The notes under the pieces: model-generated
Database searches by the model: none
Told to the model about the DNA's origin: nothing
The model's input: only the letters and a program-made list of their open reading frames with translations
Shown here: positions 20,014 to 30,707 of the stretch, piece by piece
How positions within the stretch are numbered: position 1 is the stretch's first letter
Layout: each line of letters opens with the position of its first letter
Translations under genes and position numbers: made by a program
From: Flectonema sp. DT1601
Taxonomy: Eukaryota > Euglenozoa > Diplonemea > Diplonemida > Diplonemidae
DNA length: 64,000 nucleotides
Assembly: GCA_964019425.1 (NCBI GenBank)
Contig: OZ025791.1
Location: 906,501-970,500 of the forward strand
Direction: 5' to 3'

Positions 20014-22098
20014 ATGAAAAGACAATACCAACGTGGGTTAGTATCGAGAATTCAAAAGAGATGGAAATTACAAAATTTGCTTCATAAAATGAATACGTCT
20101 GAAGGAAAGAAAGAGTTAAACGAAACACTTGGTGTTGGATTGTGGTCAAGCGATCAAAACTCAGGGACTGTTCCACCAACAGCTCATCATAAGACTTATA
20201 AAATCCCTCCATTTGACTATACATATAACAGATTTGAAAAAAGTTGCTCCATAGGAATAGATCTCGGAACAAGCAACAGCTGCGTATCGTATCTGGACCC
20301 TGACTCAAATGAACCAATCATCGTACCTATTGAAGGTAAGAATACAGTCCCAACAGTTATTGGACTTGAAAACTACAAAACTAGATATTTTGGAAAGGAA
20401 GCATCGAAATACTCTGGTAAGGCCAATGACATGAGCGTCTGTTCTGGAAAAAGACTTCTGGGAAAGAATATATATGATCAGAATGTTCCAAAGGAAGTCT
20501 ACGAAGATGTAATTACTTTAACTCAGGGAGAAAAAGGAATAGCTGTCAGGTTCACGAGGATCAAAGAAAAAAATATTCACACATCAACAATCACTAAAGA
20601 CCGAATCGAAGGTATTACCACAATGGAGTTCCCTGTTGTTCATATCATCGCTATGTTCTTGAGATACATAAAAACACAATCTGAATTATCAATCGGCATG
20701 AATGTTAATTCTGCCTGCATATCTGTTCCAGCTCACTTCAATGCTGCCCAAAGGAAAGCAACTGAAGATGCTGCCATTATCGCAGGTATGGATGTCAAAG
20801 AGATTATTGACGAACCATCTGCTGCAGCATTAGCCTACAGAGAGTTAGTCGCTGAAGGAACTGCCAGTGGTATTAAAAGAATAGCTGTATTCGATCTAGG
20901 TGGTGGAACTTTTGATTTAGCAATCTTAGAAATTAACTACGATAGCGGAGTGTCAAGGATCCTATCAGCTGGGGGTGACGACACCCTTGGAGGTGATGAT
21001 TTCGATCGCCTTCTCATTGACTATTGGAATGATGAGCTCAAAGATCTCGAGTATGACAGAGATCTATCAATTACCTTCAGCAATAGAGTACGAGAAGAGG
21101 CAATTAAAGCGAAAATTAACCTCGACGAATATGAGGAAGTCAGAACCTCTATCGTCGTGAGGATAAATACCTACACAGCAAAAAAGGTTCCTCTCTCCAT
21201 CACGCGTTTTGAGTACGAACAGCTTCTGCAACCACTTATAGTAAAGTTATCGAAGTGTGTGGACGAGACGTTTAAAAATACATCAATAGAACCTGAAGAT
21301 GTGGATGAAGTACTTCTCGTGGGGGAGATGACGAGAACTCCAGCAGTTCAAAAGTACATTAAAAAATGTTTTAAGAAAGAACCGCTGATTTCATCAATTG
21401 CTACTCCAGGAACGATTGTATCTCTTGGAACTACATTGCGAATCAAACAACTAAATGCTGTCGCGTCAGGGGAATCAGTCAAAGGATTCGTTTATGATAT
21501 TAACAGTCCGCAATATGAACGTACTCTAAATGTCGTACAAAAGTCAATTTATAAATTTCATAAATTCTGGAAGGAAAGAAAAAACTCACCACGATTGAGA
21601 CCTGGAGAAGCCCAGAGCAAGAAGAAGCTGGAAAAGGGACTCTCAGATACAGACATTGAAGAGATGTCAAGAGAGGTTATTGACAATGAATTATACATGA
21701 GAAAGGTAGCTCTAATTAAAAAACTAAAAGCAGACTACGAAGATCTCCTCCTCAGGATAAGTGATTGGAAGGAACCCCGTCAAGGATACTACGATAGCGA
21801 ATTCGATGAACTTATCGAAATTGCGAAGTACTGGAGCTCTTTTGTTACAAAGCAAAATGACAGAGAAGAATACATGGCTCAGGCGTATTGGGAACTGAAG
21901 GCTTACTTTGATGAGCTCTCTGGTGCATCAGAAAAGACTTCTCTTGAAGAAATCGCTTCCGATCCAGAACTATTTCAAGACGTTGCTGAGACCAACGTCC
22001 GTTCGTATGCAAAAACAACAAACGTGTCAAGAGAAGAAGTAGAAGAAGAAGAAGAAGATGACATCATTGAGGAACCCGTTAGAACTTTCCAACGATAG
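20014..22098 (+). CDS. Hsp70-like ATPase without a recognisable substrate-binding domain
   Basis: 694 residues, single exon. The Hsp70 nucleotide-binding domain runs from about residue 85 to 490: phosphate-1 loop GIDLGTSNSCV, VPAHFNAAQRKATEDAA, DEPSAAALAY, phosphate-2 FDLGGGTFDLA, adenosine motif LLVGEMTRTPAVQKYI (usually GGMTRxP). After ATPGTIVSLGTTLRIKQLNA, where Hsp70s continue into DVTPLSLG, the sequence changes completely. The remaining 190 residues are charged and partly helical, ending in an acidic tail. An 85-residue N-terminal extension is basic (MKRQYQRGLVSRIQKRWKLQ), possibly organelle-targeting. It likely binds ATP, but client binding of the normal type is unlikely. Confidence 0.85.
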   Translation: MKRQYQRGLVSRIQKRWKLQNLLHKMNTSEGKKELNETLGVGLWSSDQNSGTVPPTAHHKTYKIPPFDYTYNRFEKSCSIGIDLGTSNSCVSYLDPDSNEPIIVPIEGKNTVPTVIGLENYKTRYFGKEASKYSGKANDMSVCSGKRLLGKNIYDQNVPKEVYEDVITLTQGEKGIAVRFTRIKEKNIHTSTITKDRIEGITTMEFPVVHIIAMFLRYIKTQSELSIGMNVNSACISVPAHFNAAQRKATEDAAIIAGMDVKEIIDEPSAAALAYRELVAEGTASGIKRIAVFDLGGGTFDLAILEINYDSGVSRILSAGGDDTLGGDDFDRLLIDYWNDELKDLEYDRDLSITFSNRVREEAIKAKINLDEYEEVRTSIVVRINTYTAKKVPLSITRFEYEQLLQPLIVKLSKCVDETFKNTSIEPEDVDEVLLVGEMTRTPAVQKYIKKCFKKEPLISSIATPGTIVSLGTTLRIKQLNAVASGESVKGFVYDINSPQYERTLNVVQKSIYKFHKFWKERKNSPRLRPGEAQSKKKLEKGLSDTDIEEMSREVIDNELYMRKVALIKKLKADYEDLLLRISDWKEPRQGYYDSEFDELIEIAKYWSSFVTKQNDREEYMAQAYWELKAYFDELSGASEKTSLEEIASDPELFQDVAETNVRSYAKTTNVSREEVEEEEEDDIIEEPVRTFQR

Positions 22099-22264
22099 TG
22101 AAGTAATGTACATGTCTAAGTTCTAACCATTCTCTACGGGGAATTGTTAGAAGAGAACTTTACTATGGATGAGAAATAAACAACTGGAGAAAAAAAAAGA
22201 AGGAAAAAAAAAAACGACTGAAAAAACGAAAAATTATGTTTTCCAACGGAAGGATGTGGACAGC

Positions 22265-23092
22265 ATGAATATCTATTCGATGTTATTTCTAAAAAAAGAA
22301 AAAAGGAATCGTTCCATTTGCCTGTCACAGTGGCCTCTCTGAAAAAGGTTTTACACAAGTCGTAAGAGTACTTGGAATTGCTCATTTCCTTTTTAACAGC
22401 GAGTAAACAAACACAGAACTCGAAGATTGCCGTCCTCTTTGCGTCACTATTTTGGATAGCTGTTCGAGTAGCCAACATAGGGAGTTGGTCTTCTCTGGTA
22501 TGTTATTGCACCGTAATATCTTTTTTTTTATTAATAAACCCCCCTAAGGGATACCACCACACAGATGTATCACGTTGCCTTAATTCATGCAGTTTTTTTG
22601 GCGTTGGCCTTGTCTGCAGTGGTGAGGCTGTATCGCACTTGGGACATTCGATGGTTTATAGCAATGGTATGCTGTCTCGTAGCATTGAGTATTCCATTAG
22701 CTAGAAGTACTTACCATCAGTGTATAGATGATAAGATTCAACCCTTATTAAGTGATGTGGACCCCGCATTAGATGGTGATTCTGAACCAATTTGTCTAGC
22801 CGCAGAACTCGCAAGTACTTTCCGTCAGGAATGTATTGTCTCAACTCGCAACACCAATCCCATAGCTGAGTACATTAGTGAACTCTTCGATGCTGGTAGG
22901 GGTGTTGATCAGGGAAATAAGAAATTTGGGTTATTCAGACAAAAGTACCCCTGCATAGAAATCCTTCACAAATCTACGCACAGTAATTTTTCTGTAAATT
23001 TATTCGCAGTAGTAATTACAATAATATCAGTGGTCGTCACAATCGTTGGATTCGCAACGATTCCAACGACAACTGAAGTTAAAGATGCATAG
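22265..23092 (+). CDS. Four-span tetraspanin-like membrane protein
   Basis: Exons 22265-22281, 22331-22361, 22417-22497 and 22565-23092; introns of 49, 55 and 67 nt ending in CACAG or ACACAG. All phases match, giving MNIYS then IGLSEKGFTQV and four hydrophobic helices: IAVLFASLFWIAV, VALIHAVFLALALSAVV, WFIAMVCCLVALSIPLA and NLFAVVITIISVVVTIVG. A loop of about 100 residues with conserved-looking Cys (HQC, ICLAAEL, QEC, YPC) lies between helices 3 and 4. That is the tetraspanin plan, though the CCG signature is absent. The tiny first exon is the least certain part. Confidence 0.6.
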
Positions 23093-23845
23093 GAAGACAG
23101 CCTACACTAATTGCATTGTACTTGACTCTTAGACACGATCTCTCAGATTGGGACACCTAAATCGATTTTATCAATTTATCACATGTCTGTTTCTGATTTA
23201 GTGAAAGCATACTTTCTGTTGCTTCTTGTAATTTGGTTTGTGAATTAGAGATCTATTCACACTCATCGTGATGAGGAGAAATTAGTAAATTTCTTGTTAT
23301 GTGGATTGTGTGGATGACTGTAATCTTCGTTGGCGTTTCAGCTTGGGAAAAAAAAAAACTTTAAAAAAAAAAAAATATATCCACCACTGCCTCCTTAAAA
23401 TTCCTGCCAGTAAGAAAAGTCTAAAAATATGAAACGGAAAAAAAAAAAAAAACAATAAAAACACGGTTCTTTGAGAAATCTAACTCGTCAGCATGCATTT
23501 CATCGTGAGTTACGAAAGCAAAACACGCATTTGACCAATTTTGTATTTTCCAGGAATAGAGTTTTTTTATTATTATATTCTTTTTTTTAATATATTCAAA
23601 GTACAGTATTATTGTTTTATTTAAATTAATCGGAAAAGCTCCGATTCCACGAAAAAAAAAAAAAAAAAAAAAAAAAAGTTTTCCAAAATCTCCAAACTCA
23701 TTACAAAAAAACTTCTTATCTAGTCAGAACCACCACTCACTATGACACAAAATAATTCGGCGCGAGAGTGATTTAGAAATAATACATTACAGTAGTTATT
23801 ATAATCAATTAATATATTATTATATAATGTTATCTTTTCACAGTC
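23093..23845. other. Spacer, A/T-rich
   Basis: Holds two ATG micro-ORFs that each encode one hydrophobic helix: 23183-23248 (MSVSDLVKAYFLLLL) and 23299-23364 (MWIVWMTVIFVGVSAW then EKKKL). Neither has flanking splice evidence, and T-rich DNA gives such peptides by chance. A tracts near 23350-23450 and 23652 reach about 25 bases. The acceptor TTTTCACAG at 23843 serves the next gene. Confidence 0.4.
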
Positions 23846-25354
23846 ATGGAGGTTTACGCGGCAACCACCTTCTTGGGATGTAGGAGTTCAGCAAGCCCTG
23901 TTAGAAGGGTTCTTCGCAGTCCAGCACCTCCGTTATTTGTAGGCAACACCAGATTGAGGGAAGAAACGGAACGGGGTAAGGACGAAACTGCTGGATTTGG
24001 AAATCGTCGAATGGAAGTTGCGAAAAAAAGCAATCAAAAAGTACTACTATTTGGTTACTTTATAAAGCTGTGGGTGTATCAAGGTTGGAAAAGACGAGAG
24101 CGATCGAAGAGAAGCTCTAAGCCGATTGATCGTCAGAGCCCTTCTCCAGCGAGAACTATAACAACGACATCAACGGAATCACAAACAATTCCAATCCAGC
24201 AAACAGACAGTCCGATACTTCAGAATGATATAGCTAGATTAAAGGACACTCTTCGTTCAATAACTAAAGATCAAAATCTTATTCTAAATGAACGAGACGA
24301 CTTACTTGACACCATCAGTCAGCTTGGACACAAACTCGAACAGGTTCAATATTTCGTCACAGATAGACATCGCGGTATCAGCGGAACAAGAACATCTCAA
24401 TTACTATTAAAAAATACAACCAACCTAATAATAGCAAGGTTTTACAGACTTTGGATTCAGAGTAAAAATAACAAAAAAATAGCTGTTACCTTTACTGTTC
24501 CGAAGGAAGAAGTAAAAATAAAGGAAGTAAAAATTTCAACAGAAAAACACCCTCTACTGAGAAAGTATTTCGGGCTATTATCTTCTAAAATAAATAGAAG
24601 AAGACGTACGAAGGTACCATCAGCTGAAGATTGTTTTTTGTTGAAAAAGTTTTACGAAATGCTGCTTCAAAATAAAAAAAATAATAAAAAGAGGAAATCT
24701 CCTGAAATAGTGCCACAGGTTGTAAGTCCAAGTGGAACATTGCCTGTTGGTTATTCTGTCGAAGATTTTCAGAATTTGAGACTCATGGAAACAACTAAAT
24801 CATCTAAAGAAGAAATGTCTCAAAATAAAACTAAAGAAAAAGACTACGGTAACAGTTTCCTTGAACTACATGAGGGAATAAATTATGAAAGAATGGTCTG
24901 GTTTTGGTGGAGTAAGTGGACCCGTCATGTTGCTTGTAATCAGTTATCTAAGAAACACTCACTGGATGCTTTTAATATCAAAATACTTCGTACGTCTTAT
25001 CAGAGTCTGGTATCTTACGCGGGTTTTTGTTTACAAAAAAGATCGAAGACTCCTGTGGATGTGGCATCTCCGAAAACCCCTTCCTCGATATCACTATCGG
25101 CAGTCATTGGAGATACCAGTACGGAAGAAATGGCAACGCCTATTAGAGTATGTGTTTCTTTTTTTTTCCCCCACAGACGAACCGTTTTCTTTATTATGTC
25201 ATGATATCTATCTTCTTACTGTCTGCGATGGGCGACACACACGTTTTCTTTTATAAAGAGACTTGATAACAAGTATGAGAAAAAACAAGAAATTCTAAAA
25301 CAGGATACGAGCGACAAGGCCCCAGAAGTATCCAGCCCAGCACAATTTTTTTAG
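23846..25354 (+). CDS. Sfi1-like repeat protein, probable centrin-binding
   Basis: Exons 23846-25147 and 25304-25354 (GTATGT..AAACAG, 156 nt). The second exon reads DTSDKAPEVSSPAQ and ends in TAG. A nearer AG at 25176 would give a different tail. The ATG is 2 nt after TTTTCACAG. About 450 residues, with repeated aromatic-rich units: FGYFIKLWVYQGWKRR, ARFYRLWIQSK, LRKYFGLLSSK, KKFYEMLLQNK, MVWFWWSKWTRH, LRTSYQSLVSY. They resemble the LxxFYxxW repeats of Sfi1-type centrin-binding proteins at basal bodies or centrosomes. A short coiled coil lies near residues 130-170. Function inferred from the repeats only. Confidence 0.6.
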
Positions 25355-25450
25355 AAAAAAAAATTAACGGTGTAGTTGGACAGTTTGTAAAAAAAAATAT
25401 AAAAAACTGGTCAAGTATATGGATTACTCTCGAAACCTAATTCCATAGTC

Positions 25451-25510
25451 ATTGTAAACAGCTGTTAAATTATCGTTTATGTTAATATGATACAATACGG
25501 TTGTATTTTA
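25451..25510. repeat. Dispersed repeat family 2, copy 2
   Basis: ATTGTAAACAG, TGTTAAATTATCGTTT, ATGATACAA and GGTTGTATTTTA match copies 3 and 4 in order. After it, GCGTATAAGCAAT resembles GCATATAAGCAAT behind copy 3, so the full unit may be about 100 bp. Confidence 0.6.
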
Positions 25511-25745
25511 CTTAACCTCGCGTATAAGCAATATAATCTGCACTCACTTGGAACCAGGATTCTTCATCGGGGTTCAATTGAGCAACCCCGCGTTCACGCC
25601 CATTTAAAGTTTGAGAATAGGTAGAGGAAACGATCCTCAATTCCTCCAATCATTCATTGTGTAGAAGTACTCTCTTAGTAGTGTGCTACGACACGAACTA
25701 ATTGCTGTAATAAAAACTAACACTCTGAAGTGAGTGATTAATCTA

Positions 25746-25810
25746 ATTGTATCTTTAACAAATGTTAAATTATCGTTTTACGTTATGATGCAGTTATTTT
25801 TATATGTATT
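25746..25810. repeat. Dispersed repeat family 2, copy 3
   Basis: TTGTATCTTTAACA, TGTTAAATTATCGTTTT and GTTATGATGCAGTTATTTTT follow the same order as copy 4 at 39801. It lies 295 bp from copy 2 in the same orientation. Confidence 0.6.
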
Positions 25811-26765
25811 TTCTTTTCCCCTTCTTTTTCCCTTCAATATTACAACATCAAACAATTAACCGCATATAAGCAATTGGAAAAACCTCCTCAGCTGTGTAGA
25901 AAGTATTTTTGTGGAGTGGTAGGTCCTTTTCATGAAGGAGGGTTGCCTTGATACTGTAGGTTTTTTTTTTTATAATTATTATTAACGAAACAGCGCTCAT
26001 TTCAGAAATCTCACAACGGAATGGGAATGTTTTTTTTTTTTTTTTTTTTTTTTTTTTGAAAAAGTCGAGAGAAATCATATTTCTGTTGAACTTTAGTTGG
26101 TTGACACATAAAATTATTTTTACGTTTAGGATTCGTTTCTTATATTTTTGTACAAAAAAAAAAAAAAGAAAAAAGAAAAAAAAAAAAAGGATCTAGAGAA
26201 TGGTGATCGACTTTGTTGCTCCCACGAGCTGAGGATTAATTGTAACTCCGCAGCCGTCTTGTTAGGTTGTTAGACATTAATTCTCTCCATTTTCCCCTTT
26301 TTTTTCTCTTTTTTTTTTTTCACGGACGAAGTTGAAGAAAAAAAACATTCAGATTAAGAGCTGTTTATTTATGTCAAATGTTGTCTGTTTCGATGTGCTG
26401 TTGGTGTGATTAACAAAATATAAAGCTTTTTCTGAATGGTTTTTTTTCCTCTTTCTTTCGTTGTTTACGTTTTAAAACAAGAAATAATAATAAAAAAAAC
26501 AAAAAAAAAAAATGAATAGAATAGTATCCCTAATTATGTACGCAAGTAGAAGCTGCTGTTTTCTTTTTGTTGTTCGTATTTTTTTACTGTAGAAAGCTTC
26601 TTTATTTTTTCAGTCAAAGGAACGTTTTTTTTTAAAAAAAAAAAAAAAAAAACTATTGATTCTGCCCACTCTTTGCCTGTTGAAGCGATTCTGCGACATT
26701 TTTTTCCCCCTGTCGTTGGTTTTAAACCGAAAGTGTGACGGAACAAGAAATATTGTCCTCTGCGT

Positions 26766-27001
26766 ATGGAGTTTACGTTTTGTAGAGCACTTCATACGCT
26801 GATTTCATCTAGCATCGAGTCACACTCCCCCTCCCCTGTTTCTTTTTGTATGCAATGCTCGTGAAAGTGCTTATTCTTTTATATTTAACAAAACCCTGCT
26901 ATGCTGGGTAATTTGCTTAGCCTCCTTAACACAGTTTTTCTATAGCTGGGAGAGAGACTATTCGATTTCTCAACTCAACAGCAATTGCGGTTCATACTTG
27001 A
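26766..27001 (+). CDS. Candidate small two-exon protein, splice choice uncertain
   Basis: Exon 26766-26847 encodes MEFTFCRALHTLISSSIE then SHSPSPVSF and ends at GTATGC. With the acceptor TTCTATAG at 26945 the second exon reads GRETIRFLNSTAIAVHT to TGA. A better acceptor, AACACAG at 26931, opens another frame (FYSWERDYSISQLNSNC) that would need a different donor. One of the two is plausible. The first exon is not T-rich. Confidence 0.3.
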
Positions 27002-27591
27002 GGGAGAGGGAGGATGATAATAATAATAATAAACAACAATAACAACAACAACAAGAAAAAAAAGGGATTTAATTTTAATTAAATCAGTAAGTTAACTCAC
27101 ATACAAGAAAATAGTGAGCAGATGAATTACTAAAAAAAAAAAAAAAAAACGAGAAAATAGATAACGGATAGTAATCCTCCGAAGTATTCGGTCAACGTTC
27201 TTACACTTGGTATTCACTGAGTTGTAAATCCTTACAATGCCAACTGAGTTGTTTAGAAATAATAAATCCTCCCTGATAACAAGTCGTATCGTATGAACCT
27301 ATTGTTGTGATCACCAGCGATATTTCTTTTTTTCTCAACGTATTCATTAAAATACTAATTATCCAAACCAGTCACATTAGATGCAGCAAAACAACACAAT
27401 CAGTTCATTCAATACAGTTAAACTTAAATAGACATTGGGGTGGGTGGAATTCAGGTGTAGATAGAGTTTACTGCTGATGCATCTTAAGGGCGAGCAAATA
27501 AGGGATTTCGATCCCAAAAGATTTTCATAATGCATGATGACAGTGTTCCACACGGTTGACTTTTCATTTCTTTCAGTCTTCATTCGAAATT

Positions 27592-28695
27592 ATGCAAGTT
27601 TTTGTGACTTTCCCGGATTTGGGACTCCCCGCAGTGTCGTTCACAGCTGGTGCTGATTCCTTCGTGGGCGATGTGTTGGCTGCAGCGGCTGAGGAGTGGG
27701 ATGTCGATCCGGGGGAAGTCGAAGTCTCGCTCGCTGGTGAGCTTCTTTGCGAAACTGGGAGGTTGACGCAGCATGGAATTGGTGCAAACACCGAGTTGGA
27801 GATGCGGAAGAAGCAGTTTCGGTTGTTTGGTAAAAGTTGGTTTGTCGATGAGGAAAAGACGGAGAAAATGCTTGCTCGTTTAGAAGGCAACGAAGAGTAC
27901 CTTTTCCTGGATACCCCCACATTCTCAGACAATGGTATCCTCAACCTTCGAAGTAGTTTGGTACCTCAGGCGGTTAAAGGTATTTGGTTTCGCAATTCAA
28001 ACTCTGGAGTCACATCGATCGCGAATACATTCCTGAGCGAGTGCGACTCTGTTACAGCAGCTAACTTCTCGGATCTTACTACCGTCACTGCTGTTGGGAA
28101 TTCATTTTTAGCTGGCAGCAATTCAATCACTTCTCTTGACCTTTCTGGTTTTAGTAGTGTCACCACCATTGGATTTGGGTTCTTGGCAAACTGCACTTCA
28201 ATCACTACACTTGACCTTTCAGGTCTTACTAGTATTACTGCTATTGGAAATTATTTCATGTTAGAGTGTAGTTTGCTTACTACACTTGACCTTTCTTGTC
28301 TTAGTAGTGTTCCCAGAGTCGGAAGTCATTTCTTATCCTGCTGCTCTTCAATCACTACGCTTGACCTTTCTTGTCTTGGTAGTGTAACCAGTGTCGGAGA
28401 TTATTTCTTATACCGCTGCTCTTCAGTCACTTCTGTTGACCTTTCTGGTCTTGGTAGTGTCTCCAGTATCGGAGATTATTTCTTATCGGACTGCTCTTCA
28501 ATCACTTCTGCTGACCTTTCTGCTCTCAGTAGTGTAGTAACGATCGGAGAAGGTTTGCTGCATACTAATGAACTTCAATCGGTTCAGCTGCCTGAAAACA
28601 ATAGTTCTCTCTTTGCGGAACAGTCGAAAGTTGTGAAAGACCTGATGAGCATCTCGCAATGCGATAACAGTACTGTGAAGGATCCGAATAATTAA
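27592..28695 (+). CDS. Ubiquitin-like N terminus plus BspA-type leucine-rich repeats
   Basis: The ATG lies 15 nt after the acceptor TTTCTTTCAG. About 367 residues. Residues 1-80 follow a ubiquitin-like beta-grasp pattern (MQVFVTFPDLGLPAVSFTAG, then a helix AAAAEEWDVDPGEVEVSLAG ending ELEMRKK). From about residue 135 there are eight or more BspA/TpLRR-type repeats of 23-24 residues, built on ITTLDLSGLTSVTSIGDYF-like units with CSSIT between. Such LRRs occur in large surface or adhesion families of protists and bacteria. There is no signal peptide, so an intracellular scaffold is possible. The coding DNA is more GC-rich than its surroundings. A relic copy lies directly behind it. Confidence 0.8.
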   Translation: MQVFVTFPDLGLPAVSFTAGADSFVGDVLAAAAEEWDVDPGEVEVSLAGELLCETGRLTQHGIGANTELEMRKKQFRLFGKSWFVDEEKTEKMLARLEGNEEYLFLDTPTFSDNGILNLRSSLVPQAVKGIWFRNSNSGVTSIANTFLSECDSVTAANFSDLTTVTAVGNSFLAGSNSITSLDLSGFSSVTTIGFGFLANCTSITTLDLSGLTSITAIGNYFMLECSLLTTLDLSCLSSVPRVGSHFLSCCSSITTLDLSCLGSVTSVGDYFLYRCSSVTSVDLSGLGSVSSIGDYFLSDCSSITSADLSALSSVVTIGEGLLHTNELQSVQLPENNSSLFAEQSKVVKDLMSISQCDNSTVKDPNN

Positions 28696-28709
28696 GTATA
28701 ATGCCCGGC

Positions 28710-28829
28710 AGCAGAGGAGTGGGATGTCGATACGAGAAGTCAAACTCTCGCTCGCAGGCGAGCTTTACGGTGCAAACACCGAGCCGGAGATGCGGAAGAA
28801 GTAGTTTCAGTTGTTTGGTAAATGTTATT
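28710..28829 (+). pseudogene. Relic fragment of the neighbouring ubiquitin-like/LRR gene
   Basis: Matches the gene's own 5' region (27688-27830) in order: GAGGAGTGGGATGTCGAT, then CTCTCGCTCGC, GGTGCAAACACCGAG, GGAGATGCGGAAGAAG and TTGTTTGGTAAA. About 20 codons in the middle are missing and the frame is broken. It is the remains of a tandem duplicate, which implies a gene family with local turnover. Confidence 0.85.
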
Positions 28830-28932
28830 GTTATTAAGCGAATAGAGAACTTCGTACTATTTAATCAAGTTAAGTATCAGTAATTATTTATCATTTACTT
28901 TATAACAGGACTACTACCTGGGCTATCACAAG

Positions 28933-30108
28933 ATGTCCAGTTACTACTCCGGAGAAGGTGATGTCGTAAAGAGAGGAGAGATCGAGTACATTGGAAACAC
29001 TGACTGGGTTATGGGTGTCGCTGTATCACAAGACTTAATATGTAGCGTCGGATATGATAAGACTGCAAGAGTTTATTGCAGAGATGGAAAACAATTGAGA
29101 TGCATGCAGCATCCAGAGGGTGTATTGTGTGTCGCACAGCTTACTGTTAATGATGAACATCAAATCGTAACTGGAGATGCTAAAGGTGTCCTACGAATTT
29201 GGAGCAAAGAAGAAGAAGAAGAACTGAAATGCCTCAACTTAGAGAAAGTCAGCTGCATCTGCACATGGGACGGCAGTATCTACGCAGCAGGCGGTAAATT
29301 AATACACGTTATCGATTTGAGTGGTAAGGAAGTTGGTGAGATGTCGCCAGGCAATGCTATCGGAACAATAAATGCTATGGTGATAGAGGCTGGCGTTATG
29401 TATGTGGGAGGAGATGGGACTATACTTCGTTCGATGTGTCTTACTACCGCAGCTCGGAGAACCTTCAAAGGAGCGCCTTCAAGCACAATGTCAATCGCTG
29501 TATCAAAGTCTGTTATTGTAGCTGGAGGGTATGATGGAATAATTAGACTTTGGAACTTAATATCTGGTCAGCAAATTATGCAATTCCGTGGACACTCTCA
29601 ACGTGTTAACGGACTGGTTTTTAAAGGACTTGAACTGTGGTCTGGATCAGGAGACGGAACAATCCGTTGTTGGGAAGTCAACACTGGGATCTGCTCACAG
29701 ATACTGGAAGCAGGATCACCTGTCTTAGACCTTCAAATAGACGAGGCGGGTGATATGCTTTACTCCGGCACTGCATGTGGAACTCTCCGCTCGTGGGTTA
29801 TAAGTAATTGGGCCTCTTCATCAGAATCAGATCACGTTGGATGTGGTCTCGCATGTCATAAAATAGTCGAACAGAAACTCACAACAGCACAAAGCATTTA
29901 CCATCAACAGTTAGATTCTTTAAATACGTCGTTCTTACAAAAATTAGATACCCTTCAGTCTGAAAAAGACGGTGTTATGAATGAAAACAGAGTTCTTCTC
30001 GATATGATTAAGGAGCTCCGCCTTGAAAATGAACGACTTAAAAATGGAGTTTTCTCAGCGTCGGCAACAGCGACGACAGCTGATAGCAAGATAACCGAGC
30101 CAGCTTAA
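28933..30108 (+). CDS. WD40-repeat protein with C-terminal coiled coil
   Basis: 391 residues, single exon. The ATG is 24 nt after the acceptor TATAACAG. Seven WD-like blades can be traced from residue 20 to 290, for example GDAKGVLRIWSKE, GGYDGIIRLWNLISG, GSGDGTIRCWEVNTG and GTACGTLRSWVIS. A helical C terminus of about 70 residues follows (LDTLQSEKDGVMNENRVLLD). WD40 propellers act as protein-interaction platforms. The tail suggests oligomerisation. Too generic for a named family. Confidence 0.85.
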   Translation: MSSYYSGEGDVVKRGEIEYIGNTDWVMGVAVSQDLICSVGYDKTARVYCRDGKQLRCMQHPEGVLCVAQLTVNDEHQIVTGDAKGVLRIWSKEEEEELKCLNLEKVSCICTWDGSIYAAGGKLIHVIDLSGKEVGEMSPGNAIGTINAMVIEAGVMYVGGDGTILRSMCLTTAARRTFKGAPSSTMSIAVSKSVIVAGGYDGIIRLWNLISGQQIMQFRGHSQRVNGLVFKGLELWSGSGDGTIRCWEVNTGICSQILEAGSPVLDLQIDEAGDMLYSGTACGTLRSWVISNWASSSESDHVGCGLACHKIVEQKLTTAQSIYHQQLDSLNTSFLQKLDTLQSEKDGVMNENRVLLDMIKELRLENERLKNGVFSASATATTADSKITEPA

Positions 30109-30381
30109 TGTGTCCCTCCTCACAATCACAGATCTTGTTGAACTGTTAATATTGCTGTTAAGTCGAGTCAATGGAGGATGAGAGCATTCTTTTTTATTTG
30201 CTTTTTTGTTGGTTGCATCATGGTTATATATTTATAGGTCTTTCGTGTCTCACACCCAGCTTTGACGACGGACCTCCACCAGAGTTTCCCCGGCTTAGGA
30301 AGATTTCGATAGAGTGTTTTTGTGATCAGCTCCCCCTTTTTTATCGGCCAAGTTATTACAATTAGAAAAAATAACAACACA

Positions 30382-30675
30382 ATGTTTCGGACCGGTAGCC
30401 CATTTGAGTACTCTCGGTATGTAGTAGTCCGTTCATCAGGTAAGTTACTTCTATTCGCTCCCTCTCTCTATTTGTCATTTTGTTGTGTTGTTGCTGATGC
30501 ATGCCAACTCCTGATCCGAAAAAAAATAATCGAAAAAAAAAAAAGAAGAAAGGGGGGGGGAAAAAGAAATAAAATATAAGAAAGAAAATCACAGGTGATG
30601 CATTATTGTGTTGTGTACGAACCGAGACAAATATCTGTTTTTTGATTTCGTTGAGAGGAAAGAAAAAAAGAATGG

Positions 30676-30707
<32 letters not shown>

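Larger units (their letters stand above)
25355..27591. other. Spacer with two repeat copies and scattered ORF fragments
   Basis: Contains repeat family 2 copies at 25451-25510 and 25746-25810, a perfect 7-bp hairpin near 25577-25599 (CGGGGTT/AACCCCG), A/T tracts to 25 bases, an AAT/AAC microsatellite around 27016-27055, and a candidate split gene at 26766-27001. A further ATG ORF at 27237 (MPTELFRNNKSSLITSRI) ends at GTATGA but has no clean partner exon. The acceptor TTTCTTTCAG at 27576 precedes the next gene. Confidence 0.5.

Noticed and set aside
23183-23364. Two hydrophobic micro-ORFs
   Set aside because: T-rich DNA makes short hydrophobic ATG frames by chance, and neither has splice or acceptor support. 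Noted in the spacer entry only.
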